From the NCBI GenBank assembly GCA_001769215.1, contig MEOL01000033.1:1-64000 (forward strand): a stretch of DNA of 64,000 nt. Reading direction: 5' to 3'. Source of the stretch: Bacteroidetes bacterium GWF2_41_31. GTDB lineage: Bacteria; Bacteroidota; Bacteroidia; Bacteroidales; F082. Numbering within the stretch: the first letter of the stretch is position 1; each line of letters opens with the position of its first letter. A model generated the notes under the pieces. The model did no database searches, had not been told where the DNA came from, and saw nothing but the letters and a program-made list of their open reading frames with translations. Below are positions 47,479 to 58,425 of the stretch, piece by piece. Position numbers and translations under genes: made by a program.

Positions 47479-48564
47479 ATGGGCGAATTAAAACTGATGA
47501 AGGGCAACGAAGCATTGGCTGAGGCCGCGATCCGCGCGGGCGTTGATGGTTATTTCGGATACCCTATCACACCTCAGTCAGAGGTGATAGAATACTTAAT
47601 GGCAGAGAAACCCTACGAACGTACCGGCATGGTTGTATTACAAGCCGAGAGTGAGGTGGCCTCAATCAATATGTTATATGGTGGCGGTGGAACTGGGAAA
47701 AAAGTAATGACTTCTTCTTCCAGCCCCGGCATCAGCCTGATGCAAGAGGGATTATCGTACCTGGCAGGGGCGGAAATTCCCTGCGTGGTAGCCAACGTGG
47801 TACGCGGCGGCCCGGGTTTGGGTGATATCCAACCTGCACAAAGCGATTATTTCCAATCGGTGAAGGGTGGCGGTCATGGAGACTACCGGCTTATCGTTTT
47901 AGCCCCTGCCTCCGTTCAGGAAATGTCGGATTTTGTTCCCCTCGCCTTCGATCTGGCTTTCAAATACCGGACACCGGCCTTAATTATTTCCGATGGACTT
48001 ATCGGTCAGATGATGGAGAAGGTAGAACTCTTCGATCAAATACCGCGTTTAACAGATGAAGAAGTAATAAAACGCCATCCCTGGGCCACCAATGGAAAAC
48101 CGGTGGGAGGGGAGCGAAGGATTCTCACCTCACTCGATCTGGATCCGCATAGACTCGAAAGTCACAACTGGCATCTTCAGGCAAAATACAAAACCATTGA
48201 AGAGAATGAAGTACGCTTCGAAATGCTACACTGTGAGGATGCAGAATATGTTATTGTAGCTTATGGCTCAAGTGCACGCATCGCACAAAAATCAATCCAG
48301 TTGGCCCGCGAAAAAGGCATCAAAGTCGGATTGCTACGTCCCATTACTCTGTGGCCTTTCCCCAAAAAACCAATCGATGAGCTAACCAAAAGTGGAATCA
48401 AAGGATTTTTGTCGGTGGAGATGAGCGCCGGTCAAATGATTGAGGATGTGAAACTTGTTGTTGAAGGTCGTACCAAAGTAGAGCATTTTGGCCGTTACGG
48501 AGGTGTTATTCACTCACCGGAGCAGGTATTGGAAGCATTAGAGCAAAAAATAATAGGAGGATAA
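47479..48564 (+). CDS. vorB: 2-oxoacid:ferredoxin oxidoreductase alpha subunit (VorB-like)
   Basis: MKGNEALAEAAIRAGVDGYFGYPITPQSEVIEYL. Confidence 0.92.
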   Translation: MGELKLMKGNEALAEAAIRAGVDGYFGYPITPQSEVIEYLMAEKPYERTGMVVLQAESEVASINMLYGGGGTGKKVMTSSSSPGISLMQEGLSYLAGAEIPCVVANVVRGGPGLGDIQPAQSDYFQSVKGGGHGDYRLIVLAPASVQEMSDFVPLAFDLAFKYRTPALIISDGLIGQMMEKVELFDQIPRLTDEEVIKRHPWATNGKPVGGERRILTSLDLDPHRLESHNWHLQAKYKTIEENEVRFEMLHCEDAEYVIVAYGSSARIAQKSIQLAREKGIKVGLLRPITLWPFPKKPIDELTKSGIKGFLSVEMSAGQMIEDVKLVVEGRTKVEHFGRYGGVIHSPEQVLEALEQKIIGG

Positions 48565-48567
48565 ACC

Positions 48568-49359
48568 ATGTCAGAAATCACCTTACAAGATATTATTAAA
48601 CCCGAAAATCTGGTTTATAAAAAAACCAGCCTGATGACCAATAAAGCACTCAGTTATTGTCCGGGTTGTGGCCATGGCACTACTCACCGGTTGATTATGG
48701 AAGTGATCGAAGAATTGGGGAAGGAAAATGAGACCATCGGCGTAGCACCGGTGGGTTGTTCAGTTTTGGCTTACGAATTTATGAATGTGGATATGCAGGA
48801 AGCAGCTCACGGACGTGCACCTGCTTTGGCTACTGCCATTAAAAGACTCTGGCCCGGGAAAGTGGTTTTCACCTACCAGGGTGATGGAGACCTGGCTGCC
48901 ATCGGCACCGCTGAAACCATTCACGCCTGTAACCGGGGAGAAAAAATCGTGATGGTGTTCATCAACAACGGGATCTACGGAATGACCGGCGGACAAATGG
49001 CTCCGACCACCTTGCCAGGAATGAAAACAGCCACTTCACCTTACGGCAGAGACGTTGCAACCATGGGCAATCCGCTGAAAATGACCGAACTGGTGGCCAC
49101 ATTGCCGGGTACTTATTATGTTACTCGCCAGTCGGTACAAACCCCTGCTGCCGTTCGCAAAGCAAAAAAAGCCATCAAAAAAGCTTTTCAAAACCAACTG
49201 GATGACAAACCTGGCGTTTCGTTTATAGAGGTTGTTTCAAACTGTAATTCCGGTTGGAAAATGGAACCCGTTCAGTCGAACATTTGGATGGAGGAAAACA
49301 TGTTTCCATTTTATCAAATTGGCGACATTAAGGTGGACGGAAAACTTGTAGACAGGTAG
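48568..49359 (+). CDS. 2-oxoacid:ferredoxin oxidoreductase beta (TPP) subunit
   Basis: SYCPGCGHGTTHRL, YQGDGDLAAIGTAETIHA, NNGIYGMTGGQMAPTT. Confidence 0.94.
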   Translation: MSEITLQDIIKPENLVYKKTSLMTNKALSYCPGCGHGTTHRLIMEVIEELGKENETIGVAPVGCSVLAYEFMNVDMQEAAHGRAPALATAIKRLWPGKVVFTYQGDGDLAAIGTAETIHACNRGEKIVMVFINNGIYGMTGGQMAPTTLPGMKTATSPYGRDVATMGNPLKMTELVATLPGTYYVTRQSVQTPAAVRKAKKAIKKAFQNQLDDKPGVSFIEVVSNCNSGWKMEPVQSNIWMEENMFPFYQIGDIKVDGKLVDR

Positions 49360-49382
49360 AATTAATTAAAAATCTCAAGAAA

Positions 49383-49925
49383 ATGACAGAAGAAATCATC
49401 ATAGCAGGATTCGGTGGACAAGGTGTTCTTTCCATGGGGAAAATTCTGGCCTATTCAGGTATCATGCAGGACCAGGAAGTGAGTTGGTTGCCATCGTATG
49501 GCCCTGAGATGCGAGGAGGAACCGCCAACGTGACCGTTATCGTAAGCGATGAACGAATTAGTTCCCCTACACTAACAGCTTTCGATACAGCCATTATCCT
49601 CAATCAGCAATCCATGGATAAATTTGAGCATTCGGTAAAGCCCGGGGGCGTACTTTTGTACGATCCCAATGGAATTATTCACCATCCAAAGCGTAAAGAC
49701 ATAACCATTTATGAAGTGAAGGCCGCGAAGTTAGCAGCCGAAATGGGAAATACCAAAATATTTAACATGGTCGTTCTGGGTGCCTATATGAAAATAAAGC
49801 CCATCGTAAAGCTTGAAAATGTGATTAAAGGATTGAAGAAATCACTGCCGGAGAGGTATCATAAACTCATCCCTCTGAATGAAGATGCCATTACAATGGG
49901 GATGAATAACGTGACAAAAATTTAA
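49383..49925 (+). CDS. 2-oxoacid:ferredoxin oxidoreductase gamma subunit
   Basis: IIIAGFGGQGVLSMGKILAYSG, YGPEMRGGTANVTVIVSD. Confidence 0.94.
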   Translation: MTEEIIIAGFGGQGVLSMGKILAYSGIMQDQEVSWLPSYGPEMRGGTANVTVIVSDERISSPTLTAFDTAIILNQQSMDKFEHSVKPGGVLLYDPNGIIHHPKRKDITIYEVKAAKLAAEMGNTKIFNMVVLGAYMKIKPIVKLENVIKGLKKSLPERYHKLIPLNEDAITMGMNNVTKI

Positions 49926-49979
49926 TTCAACACATTGTTCGTCCTGTTTTGTTGAAATGCTTGGTAAATAAATTGTAAC

Positions 49980-50012
49980 AATCAGGTCATTTTTTTTAGT
50001 GACCTGATTTTT
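49980..50012 (+). terminator. Terminator of VOR operon
   Basis: AATCAGGTCA...TGACCTGATT then T-tract. Confidence 0.8.
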
Positions 50013-50063
50013 GTATGATTATTCTTGTATATTTGCGCTAATTTTAATTTCAATAATACGCAT

Positions 50064-50255
50064 ATGAATACTGGAAAAGTGAAATTCTTTAACACTTCCA
50101 AAGGATTTGGTTTCATCATTGATGACGAAACCGGAAAAGAACATTTTGTTCACGTCTCTGGATTAATCGACAACATCCAAGACGACGATTTGGTAACGTT
50201 TGAATTGAAGGAAGGAAAGAAAGGCTTGATGGCGGCTGACGTCAGAAGAGCTTAA
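50064..50255 (+). CDS. Cold-shock domain protein
   Basis: MNTGKVKFFNTSKGFGFIIDDETGKEHFVHVSGL. Confidence 0.96.
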   Translation: MNTGKVKFFNTSKGFGFIIDDETGKEHFVHVSGLIDNIQDDDLVTFELKEGKKGLMAADVRRA

Positions 50256-50282
50256 TACCATACCCGATAATCAAAATGACTT

Positions 50283-50309
50283 AGTCCCGCATCATGCGGG
50301 ACTTTTTTT
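50283..50309 (+). terminator. Terminator of cold-shock gene
   Basis: AGTCCCGCAT-C-ATGCGGGACT then T-tract. Confidence 0.9.
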
Positions 50310-50336
50310 ATGACATGTAATTTTGTAAGTTGCTGG

Positions 50337-50786
50337 TTATTTTAGTAATCCATCCCCGAAATCAGCAGTCCAATCCACGATCTTCTGACGGTCTTCATCG
50401 CTTAAGCGGGCCTTTGGATGCAGGGGAGGATAAATTTTCATGGGCATTTCGCCTTCACCTACTTCATCACCGATTTCACCAAGCAACTTTAACTTTTTAG
50501 TACCTTCAAGACTTTCCCATTCCGAGAAATTAAGGTGCTCCCTGGCTTCCCGGATATCCCGGTTAAGTAAATAAGAAACAGGTGCTACGTATGCATACCA
50601 TGGAAACTGGCTTTCGTTTGAATGACAATCATAACATGCGTTTCGTAACATAGTGGCAACTTCAACTGGAATTTGATTGTTTACCAGAAGGTCATCGGGA
50701 TTTTTAAAACTTGTTTCAGGTCGGTTTGATGGAATAACTTGTAAAACAATTACAATGATTAGAATGATCCAAAGTGCCTTTTTCAT
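50337..50786 (-). CDS. Heme-binding domain protein (cytochrome c-like)
   Basis: N-terminal TM anchor; LRNACYDCHSNESQFPWYAYVAPVSYLL. Confidence 0.88.
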   Translation of the reverse strand: MKKALWIILIIVIVLQVIPSNRPETSFKNPDDLLVNNQIPVEVATMLRNACYDCHSNESQFPWYAYVAPVSYLLNRDIREAREHLNFSEWESLEGTKKLKLLGEIGDEVGEGEMPMKIYPPLHPKARLSDEDRQKIVDWTADFGDGLLK

Positions 50787-51025
50787 TTTAGGAGTGTTAG
50801 TTTAAATTATTATCAATGAAGTTATTGCTAGCAAAGGTAAGTAGATTTTCTGATGATTAAGCTCTTTCGTATCCAATTTTAAACCTAAATGACCTTTTTT
50901 TGCATTCTCCTGATAGTCAAAAAGGTGACACGAAAAGTACTTTTTAAATTCGTTCTAAATACTTGTTTTACTGCAATTAAAGCGTTAAAATCACTAGTTT
51001 TGTAGCCTGGCTTAATAAATAAATA

Positions 51026-53083
51026 ATGGTCAATATACAGCTAACACATCCTCAAAGCATTGTAGTAATTGGGGGATCGAATGATATCCAGAAACCGGGC
51101 GGGAAAATTCTTAAAAACCTGATCGATGGAAATTTTTTGGGTCACCTCATGGTGCTTAATCCAAAAGAAGATCAGGTTCAGGGAATTAGAAGTTATAAGA
51201 CCCCAAAGGAATTACCGGAAGTTGATTTGGCCATCATCGCCATTGCCGCAAAATATACCCCTGAATTGGTCGAGTTTCTCACAGAAAACAAAAATACAAG
51301 GGCTTTTATTATTTTGTCTGCCGGTTATAGTGAAGAGGGTCATGAAGGAAAACTCCTTGAAGATCGTGTGGTTGCTGCCATAAACAAAGTGAATGGAGCC
51401 CTGATCGGGCCAAACTGTGTGGGTATATTAACGCCTCAGCACCAAAGTATCTTTACCATGCCCATTCCCAGGTTGTCGCCCAAAGGATGCGACTTTATCA
51501 GCGGATCGGGCGCTACCGCTTGCTTTATCATGGAAGCAGGAATCCCCAACGGTTTGCAATTCGCCAATGTATATTCGGTTGGAAATTCTGCTCAACTGGG
51601 AGTAGAGGACATCTTACAACACATGGACGAACATTTCAATGCCGAAACAGATTCTCATGTTAAATTACTCTATCTCGAAAACATTGATAAACCTGATTTA
51701 TTACTCAAACATGCGGCATCACTTATCAAAAAAGGATGTCGGATAGCAGCCATCAAGGCAGGATCTTCGGATGCAGGAAGCCGGGCAGCTTCCTCGCACA
51801 CGGGTGCCCTGGCCAGCCCCGATGATGCCGTGGACGCGTTGTTTAGAAAAGCGGGTATCGTTCGGTGTTTTGGCCGGGAGGACCTGATCAGTGTGGCTTC
51901 GGTTTTCATGTACCCCGAGCTTAAAGGAAAAAATATAGCCATCATCACCCACGCCGGGGGACCCGCTGTTATGTTGACGGATTCGCTTTCGCACGGAGGG
52001 TTGGAGGTCCCTGCCATTACCGGCTCCAAAGCTGAAAAATTGAAAAGCCAGCTATTTCCGGGCTCTTCAGTTAACAATCCAATCGATTTTTTGGCCACAG
52101 GAACTGCCGAACAGCTTGGAATCATTATCGATGCTGTAGCCCATGATTTTCCTCACATCGACGCGATGATTGTCATTTTTGGAACACCCGGATTAGCGCC
52201 TATTTACAATGTGTATTCTTTGTTACTAGATAAAATGAAGACCTCTCACAAGCCTATTTATCCGGTATTGCCTTCGGTATTGACGGCAGCTTCCGAGGTA
52301 AAAGCCTTTGTTGATGGTGGAGGTGTATTTTTTCCTGATGAAGTGATACTGGCCAATGCTCTGACCAGAGCCTATTACGCTCCAAAACCTAATACTTCGC
52401 AACCAAATAACTATCATGTAGATAAAGCCACCATCCGAAAAGTAATCCTTCAGGCTGAAAACGGATATCTTTCTCCTGAAAACGTGCAACAATTGCTTGA
52501 TGCGGCTGGAATTTCCAGAGCCATCGAAAAAGTTGTTTGCACACCTGAAGACTTAACTGTTGCCGTTGAGGAAGTCGGTTTTCCATTGGTAATGAAAGTA
52601 GTAGGCCCTGTTCATAAATCTGACGTAGGCGGTGTGACACTCAATATTCAATCTCTGGAAAAGGCCATGGTTGAAATGGACAGGATGATGAAAATTGGGG
52701 AGGCAACCGCTGTGTTGTTACAACCCATGCTAAGTGGAACTGAGCTGTTTGCGGGAGTGAAAAAACAAGATAAATTTGGTCACATGATCTTATTTGGCCT
52801 TGGCGGGATTTTCATCGAAGTGCTCAAAGACGTTCAAAGCCTCCTGGCTCCCATTACTGAAAGTGAAGTGATGGATGCCATGAAAAAGTTACGTGCCTAT
52901 AAACTCATCCAGGGCACAAGAGGAAAAGCCGGGGTTAATGCTGAATTATTTGCACAAGCGGTAGCAAAACTATCTGCTCTGGTGGGGGTAGCCCCTGAAA
53001 TTGTAGAATTGGACCTGAATCCTTTGCTTGGAACCCCAACTGGAGTGGTGGCTGTGGATGCACGGATACGCATCGAAAAGTAA
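51026..53083 (+). CDS. ADP-forming acetate/acyl-CoA ligase (fused alpha-beta)
   Basis: CoA-binding N-terminus, IGPNCVGILTP, SSHTGALA, ATP-grasp C-terminus FPLVMKVVGPVHKSDVGGV. Confidence 0.92.
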   Translation: MVNIQLTHPQSIVVIGGSNDIQKPGGKILKNLIDGNFLGHLMVLNPKEDQVQGIRSYKTPKELPEVDLAIIAIAAKYTPELVEFLTENKNTRAFIILSAGYSEEGHEGKLLEDRVVAAINKVNGALIGPNCVGILTPQHQSIFTMPIPRLSPKGCDFISGSGATACFIMEAGIPNGLQFANVYSVGNSAQLGVEDILQHMDEHFNAETDSHVKLLYLENIDKPDLLLKHAASLIKKGCRIAAIKAGSSDAGSRAASSHTGALASPDDAVDALFRKAGIVRCFGREDLISVASVFMYPELKGKNIAIITHAGGPAVMLTDSLSHGGLEVPAITGSKAEKLKSQLFPGSSVNNPIDFLATGTAEQLGIIIDAVAHDFPHIDAMIVIFGTPGLAPIYNVYSLLLDKMKTSHKPIYPVLPSVLTAASEVKAFVDGGGVFFPDEVILANALTRAYYAPKPNTSQPNNYHVDKATIRKVILQAENGYLSPENVQQLLDAAGISRAIEKVVCTPEDLTVAVEEVGFPLVMKVVGPVHKSDVGGVTLNIQSLEKAMVEMDRMMKIGEATAVLLQPMLSGTELFAGVKKQDKFGHMILFGLGGIFIEVLKDVQSLLAPITESEVMDAMKKLRAYKLIQGTRGKAGVNAELFAQAVAKLSALVGVAPEIVELDLNPLLGTPTGVVAVDARIRIEK

Positions 53084-53089
53084 ACTGGT

Positions 53090-53845
53090 ATGAAGAAAAA
53101 AGACCTCTTGTTTTTCCTTTTTCTTGCGGTGATTTTTTCTCCCTTTTTCCTGAGCGAGCCGGTGTTGCGGTTTTACCTTAGCTTTAATCACGAACATGGA
53201 ATGATTTCAGCATTCTTTAAGTTTGCGATTTTGGCTACCATGGGCGAATTGATTGGGTTAAGAATTAAAACAGGAACTTACCTGAAAAAGGATTTTGGTA
53301 TAATTCCACGCATGATAGTTTGGGGATTTTTGGGTGTGACCATCAAGATGGCTCTGGTTATTTTCGCAACCGGTACCCCGGTATTTATGGACTATTGCGG
53401 ATTTAGCCTAGCCAGAGAAGCATTCAATGGCTCATTTAGTCTGAATAAACTACTGGTGGCTTTTAGTATCAGTACAGCCATGAACCTGATCTATGCCCCG
53501 GTGATGATGACCCTTCACAAGATTTCCGATATCCATATCCAGCAAACTGGGGGAACCCTGATTGGCTTTTTCCGACCTGTCCATATCCGCAATATCATTG
53601 TCAATTTGAATTGGGATGTACAATGGAACTTTGTATTTAAAAAGACGATTCCTTTTTTCTGGATCCCTGCACACACCATCACATTTTTATTGCTTCCTGA
53701 TTTTCAGGTGTTGTTCGCCGCCATTTTAGGAATTGCCCTCGGAACAATTCTGGCCATCGCCGACCTATCAGGAAATATGAAATTAGTTAATAAAAATAGT
53801 TACTCTTACAGCAAAATTAAAATATATGAAACGCACACTCATTGA
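53090..53845 (+). CDS. Hypothetical membrane protein
   Basis: 251 aa, multiple TM helices, overlaps the next gene by 20 bp. Confidence 0.75.
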   Translation: MKKKDLLFFLFLAVIFSPFFLSEPVLRFYLSFNHEHGMISAFFKFAILATMGELIGLRIKTGTYLKKDFGIIPRMIVWGFLGVTIKMALVIFATGTPVFMDYCGFSLAREAFNGSFSLNKLLVAFSISTAMNLIYAPVMMTLHKISDIHIQQTGGTLIGFFRPVHIRNIIVNLNWDVQWNFVFKKTIPFFWIPAHTITFLLLPDFQVLFAAILGIALGTILAIADLSGNMKLVNKNSYSYSKIKIYETHTH

Positions 53846-55136
53846 TTACAAGATTGTCGCAGAGAAGATATTAACCAGTGGCCTAAAATCTGTTGGCACC
53901 GCTTCCATACGTGAAATTAAAAAACTGGTGGATGAAATTGAAAAGGCAACAGGGGAAAAGTTTATACGTATGGAAATGGGCATTCCCGGCCTTCCTCCTG
54001 AGACAATAGGCGTTGAAGGACAGATTGATGCGCTTAAAAAAGGTGTTGCAGCAAAATATCCCGACATCCAGGGTATCCCTGAACTCAAAGCGGGAATCTC
54101 TCAATTTGTAAAGCTTTTTATGGATATTGAGGTCAACCCTGAATGTTGTTTGCCAACGGTAGGATCCATGCAGGGCAGCTTTGCCTCTTTTCTGATGCTT
54201 AGCCGGTTATACCGTACCCGCGACACAACCTTATTCATTGACCCGGGTTTCCCGGTACACAAGCAGCAACACAGGGTGTTGGGCCGCAAATTTGAAAGTT
54301 TCGACGTGTATAATTATCGGGGAGAGAAGCTTCGCGAAAAGCTTGAGTCCTATTTTAAAACCGGGTTAATACACTCGGTTTTGTACAGCAATCCAAACAA
54401 TCCCTCCTGGATTTGTTTTACAGAGGACGAACTTAAAATAATCGGAGAACTGGCCACCAAGTATAACGTGATAGTGATGGAAGACCTGGCTTATTTTGGC
54501 ATGGACTTCCGCAAAGATTATTCAAAACCGGGTGTTCCACCTTATCAACCAACCGTAGCGCATTATACCAACAACTATATCCTGTTTATTTCAAGTTCTA
54601 AAGTATTTAGCTATGCAGGTGAGCGTATTGGTATGATGGTGATTTCCAACGATCTTTACAATACCCGTTTTGAGGATTTGCTTCAGTATTATCCGTCGTC
54701 CCAGTTTGGTTACGCCATGGTTTTTGGAACCTTGTACCCGTTAAGTTCTGGCACTTCGCATTCGGCACAATACGCTTTGGCTGCCATGTTAAAAGCGGCA
54801 ATTAATGGTAGTTTTAATATAGTTGAGTCGGTAAGGGCCTATGGAGAAAAGGCCAAAGTGATGAAAAAATTATTTACCGACAATGGTTTTGAAATCGTGT
54901 ATGACACCGACATTGACCAGCCCATTGCTGATGGATTTTATTTTACTTTTTCCTATCCCGGCATGGATGCAGAAACCTTACTTAACGAATTGGTTTACTA
55001 CGGTATTAGTGCCATATCGCTTTTGATAACAGGAAGTGAACGATTGGAAGGCATCCGCGCTTGTACTTCATTGATTCAACCTGAACAATTTGGCGATTTG
55101 GAAGATCGTCTGAAAAGATTTAAGGTAGATCATTAA
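53826..55136 (+). CDS. PLP-dependent class I/II aminotransferase
   Basis: MGIPGLPPETIGVEGQ, YSNPNNPSWICFTEDEL, FISSSKVFSYAGERIGMMV. Confidence 0.92.
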   Translation: MKRTLIDYKIVAEKILTSGLKSVGTASIREIKKLVDEIEKATGEKFIRMEMGIPGLPPETIGVEGQIDALKKGVAAKYPDIQGIPELKAGISQFVKLFMDIEVNPECCLPTVGSMQGSFASFLMLSRLYRTRDTTLFIDPGFPVHKQQHRVLGRKFESFDVYNYRGEKLREKLESYFKTGLIHSVLYSNPNNPSWICFTEDELKIIGELATKYNVIVMEDLAYFGMDFRKDYSKPGVPPYQPTVAHYTNNYILFISSSKVFSYAGERIGMMVISNDLYNTRFEDLLQYYPSSQFGYAMVFGTLYPLSSGTSHSAQYALAAMLKAAINGSFNIVESVRAYGEKAKVMKKLFTDNGFEIVYDTDIDQPIADGFYFTFSYPGMDAETLLNELVYYGISAISLLITGSERLEGIRACTSLIQPEQFGDLEDRLKRFKVDH

Positions 55137-55300
55137 AAACGATATTGTACGAAAAATACTCCTTTTGGCTATCGGGATTACTGATGATCTCAAATTAAAT
55201 CCCTGTTATTTTGTAATCCTGATCCACCACCAGGCGGAGATAGATCTCATTTCCAAATTTCCTTGATAAGTCCTAAATGGCTATCTCAAATAAATTGGCG

Positions 55301-57088
55301 TTACATCCGCTCAGGAACTTCAATTCCAAGTAGTCGCATGGATTGCTGAAGGGTTCTTGCGGTGATAAATGCAAGTTGTAACCGGAAGATTTTCCTGGTC
55401 TCGTTTTCTTCTTTCAGGATAACGAGGGCATGGTAGAACTGGTTGAATTCTTTGGCTACATCGTATGCAAAATTAGCTACCAGGGCAGGACTGAATTGAT
55501 CGCCGGCCAGTTTTATAACCTGTGGAAAATCGTGCAACACGACGAGTAACGACCTTTCTTTTTCATCCAATTGGGATAAGTCAACAACCTGATCCAAATA
55601 GTTAAATCCTGCTTCATCGGCTTTGCGCAATACCGATTTTATCCTGGCATGGGTATACTGTATAAAAGGCCCTGTATTTCCTGTAAAATCAATAGATTCA
55701 GCAGGGTTGAACATCATGGTTTTTTTAGGGTCTACCTTTAATATGAAATATTTTAAAGCACCCAGACTAAGCATTTTGTATAGCTCATGTGCTTCCTTTT
55801 CACTAAAATGATCGAACTTACCCAATGTTTCGGTGGTGGACTTGGCAGTCTGGTACATTTCGTCCATCAGGTCATCTGCATCAACAACGGTACCTTCTCG
55901 TGATTTCATCTTGCCCTGAGGAAGTTCCACCATGCCATAGGACAAATGCTCGATGGCATCTGCCCACGGTTTCCTCAGTTTTTTCAGCAGCAGTTTTAAA
56001 ACATCAAAGTGGTAATTTTGTTCGTTTCCAACAACATATACCAACTTATCAGGATGATAGTCATCGTAACGAAGTTGAGCAGTGCCAATATCCTGGGTCA
56101 TATAAACAGAAGTGCCATCGGCTCGCAGTAACAACTTCTCATCCAACCCATCCGGGGTCAGGTCGCACCAAACCGAACCATCTTCTTTTTTATAGAAAAC
56201 TCCTTTTCCCAGACCTTCCTCCACCAATGCTTTACCTGATAAGTAGGTTTCAGATTCATAATATATTTTATCGAAATCGATGCCCATGCGGTGGTAGGTT
56301 ACATCGAAACCCGTATAAACCCATTGGTTCATTTTTTTCCACAACTCCCTGACCTCTTGATCTCCATCTTCCCATTTTTTCAACATGAGTTTGGCCTCCA
56401 ATAGGAGGGGTGCCGAATTTTTGGCCTTATCGGCATCCATGCCATTTTCGATCAGCGTGTTTATTTCCTTTTTATACTCCTGATCGAAACGCACATAGTA
56501 TTCACCAACCAGTTTATCGCCTTTTTGACGGGTAGATTCCGGGGTACTTCCATCTCCCCATTTCTGCCATGCCAGCATCGATTTACAGATATGGATTCCC
56601 CGATCGTTAACCAGGTTTACTTTCTTAACCGGAATGCCATTGGCTTTGACTATTTCAGCCACCGACCATCCCAAAAGGTTGTTCCTGACATGGCCAAGGT
56701 GAAGAGGTTTGTTGGTGTTGGGAGAAGAATATTCAATTACGACAGGAGCAATATCCTGGGGTTTTCCAAACCCAAAGGTGTTGTCAGGTAGCACGTTGGT
56801 GAAAAACCTCATCCAATACTCATTGGATACTGACAGGTTTAAAAATCCTTTAATGACATTAAAATCAGTGATTTCAGGTGAGTTATCCATCAGGTAGTTT
56901 CCAATCTCATTGGCTGTTTGCTCAGGATTTTTCCGCGACATTTTCAAAAAAGGAAAAACCACAATGGTGTAGTCGCCCTGAAATTCGGGTCGTGTTTTCT
57001 GTAACTGAAGTAAATCTTCGGAAGGTTCCTGGCCGTATATTTCAAATATTGCCTGACGTAACAAGTGTATAATGGTGGTTTCGATCAT
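55301..57088 (-). CDS. argS: Arginyl-tRNA synthetase
   Basis: VIEYSSPNTNKPLHLGHVRNNLLGWSVAEI; C-terminal DALR region. Confidence 0.97.
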   Translation of the reverse strand: MIETTIIHLLRQAIFEIYGQEPSEDLLQLQKTRPEFQGDYTIVVFPFLKMSRKNPEQTANEIGNYLMDNSPEITDFNVIKGFLNLSVSNEYWMRFFTNVLPDNTFGFGKPQDIAPVVIEYSSPNTNKPLHLGHVRNNLLGWSVAEIVKANGIPVKKVNLVNDRGIHICKSMLAWQKWGDGSTPESTRQKGDKLVGEYYVRFDQEYKKEINTLIENGMDADKAKNSAPLLLEAKLMLKKWEDGDQEVRELWKKMNQWVYTGFDVTYHRMGIDFDKIYYESETYLSGKALVEEGLGKGVFYKKEDGSVWCDLTPDGLDEKLLLRADGTSVYMTQDIGTAQLRYDDYHPDKLVYVVGNEQNYHFDVLKLLLKKLRKPWADAIEHLSYGMVELPQGKMKSREGTVVDADDLMDEMYQTAKSTTETLGKFDHFSEKEAHELYKMLSLGALKYFILKVDPKKTMMFNPAESIDFTGNTGPFIQYTHARIKSVLRKADEAGFNYLDQVVDLSQLDEKERSLLVVLHDFPQVIKLAGDQFSPALVANFAYDVAKEFNQFYHALVILKEENETRKIFRLQLAFITARTLQQSMRLLGIEVPERM

Positions 57089-57211
57089 GAGATTCAGTTT
57101 GGCGCTGCAAAAATAGCAAAAAGGGGGTATAAGTCGAGGCCATTTTGCCTGACTGGTGCAGTTGACTTAAGAAAACTTTATTAACGGTTAATTTCGATAC
57201 TACTCAACACC

Positions 57212-58120
57212 CTAATCTTTAATACAGCGTACACTCAGTCCATAACTTTTTGTGAGATTAAATCGTCCCATGTCGTTTTGATAGCATGAAATCGACCGAT
57301 ACCAGGCTTTCGACTCGTTATAGGAGTCAGCGCTCCACCATTCACCATACGTAGTCAGGTAGTCATAAAAGTCAACAGAAACCCGGACGCCACCCGGCAA
57401 ACCTGTAAAACCTACAGCATCTGAACCATTCCATCCATTATACCATCCACTGGTACTTTTTAATTTGAAACCAATGTTGGTTCCGTTCCAGGCATAGACA
57501 TTGCAGTTGACCGTTGGGTCTACATAAGTGGTCATTGTACACCATTCTGCATCACCCGGTAGATGCCATCCTGCCGGGCAGATTCCTTGCACTGTTGCAC
57601 CTGTTGTGTATTGCATCATTTCGTTCCAGTCGTAGAGCCCGCCATACATATCGCAATTTGATGCCTGACCGGCATAACAGAACTTTTCAATAAGTCCGTT
57701 ATCAGTTGGCGTATTGTTGATCATTGTTCCAATATTCAAATTTTCCGCCATCCAGCATTGTGATCCAATTAAAACTGTGGCATAAATGCTTCCATCTCGT
57801 ATATCTGTTATCGGATCACCACAGACCCAACAAGTTATCGTGTCGGTAGATTTCCACATAGAGATCCATGCATTTCCGTTAAAACCGTAAAAATCAGAGG
57901 AATCAGTATTGAAGACCAAAAGCCCTGCCGCAGGGTTTGAAATATTCTTAAGTTGCCATGTTGTCATCCTTGGAAGCAAGAACCCTTTGGAAGTACTTTT
58001 TAAGTCTAAAATCGCCGAGGCATTTGCCTGGCTTCCATCGGTATTAATGGATACTTGTGAAAATGCGGTATTCCACATTATGGTTGCAATTGTAATAATT
58101 AATAACTTTTTCATTTCCAA
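57212..58120 (-). CDS. FISUMP-domain protein
   Basis: SQCWMAENLNIGTMI...GICPAGWHLPGDAEW...GLSVRCIKD. Confidence 0.88.
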   Translation of the reverse strand: MEMKKLLIITIATIMWNTAFSQVSINTDGSQANASAILDLKSTSKGFLLPRMTTWQLKNISNPAAGLLVFNTDSSDFYGFNGNAWISMWKSTDTITCWVCGDPITDIRDGSIYATVLIGSQCWMAENLNIGTMINNTPTDNGLIEKFCYAGQASNCDMYGGLYDWNEMMQYTTGATVQGICPAGWHLPGDAEWCTMTTYVDPTVNCNVYAWNGTNIGFKLKSTSGWYNGWNGSDAVGFTGLPGGVRVSVDFYDYLTTYGEWWSADSYNESKAWYRSISCYQNDMGRFNLTKSYGLSVRCIKD

Positions 58121-58425
58121 GCAATGAGGTTACTATTTTATATTTTGATTCATTGTTATCATGGCCTCTGCGATTTACACGGTAAATCGTAGAGGCTACC
58201 AAATTTCCTACCTTTGGTTTAATTTATGTTTTAATGCAAATGTAAATAAGCCTGGGGCAAAATTTGAAATCGCTTGTCAACTGTAGCTGGTTGTTGATTA
58301 TTGGTTATGAATGAATGATTATTTGCATCGCGGAGAATAGATAATGATCTCACTTATTTCGCTGCTTTTTCTACAGTCCGACCAGAAATTTCATTCTTTT
58401 ATATTGAACCTATTTCAGATGGACA

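Noticed and set aside
55825-56352. 175-aa plus-strand ORF opposite argS
   Set aside because: Antisense to argS with no family features; shadow ORF.
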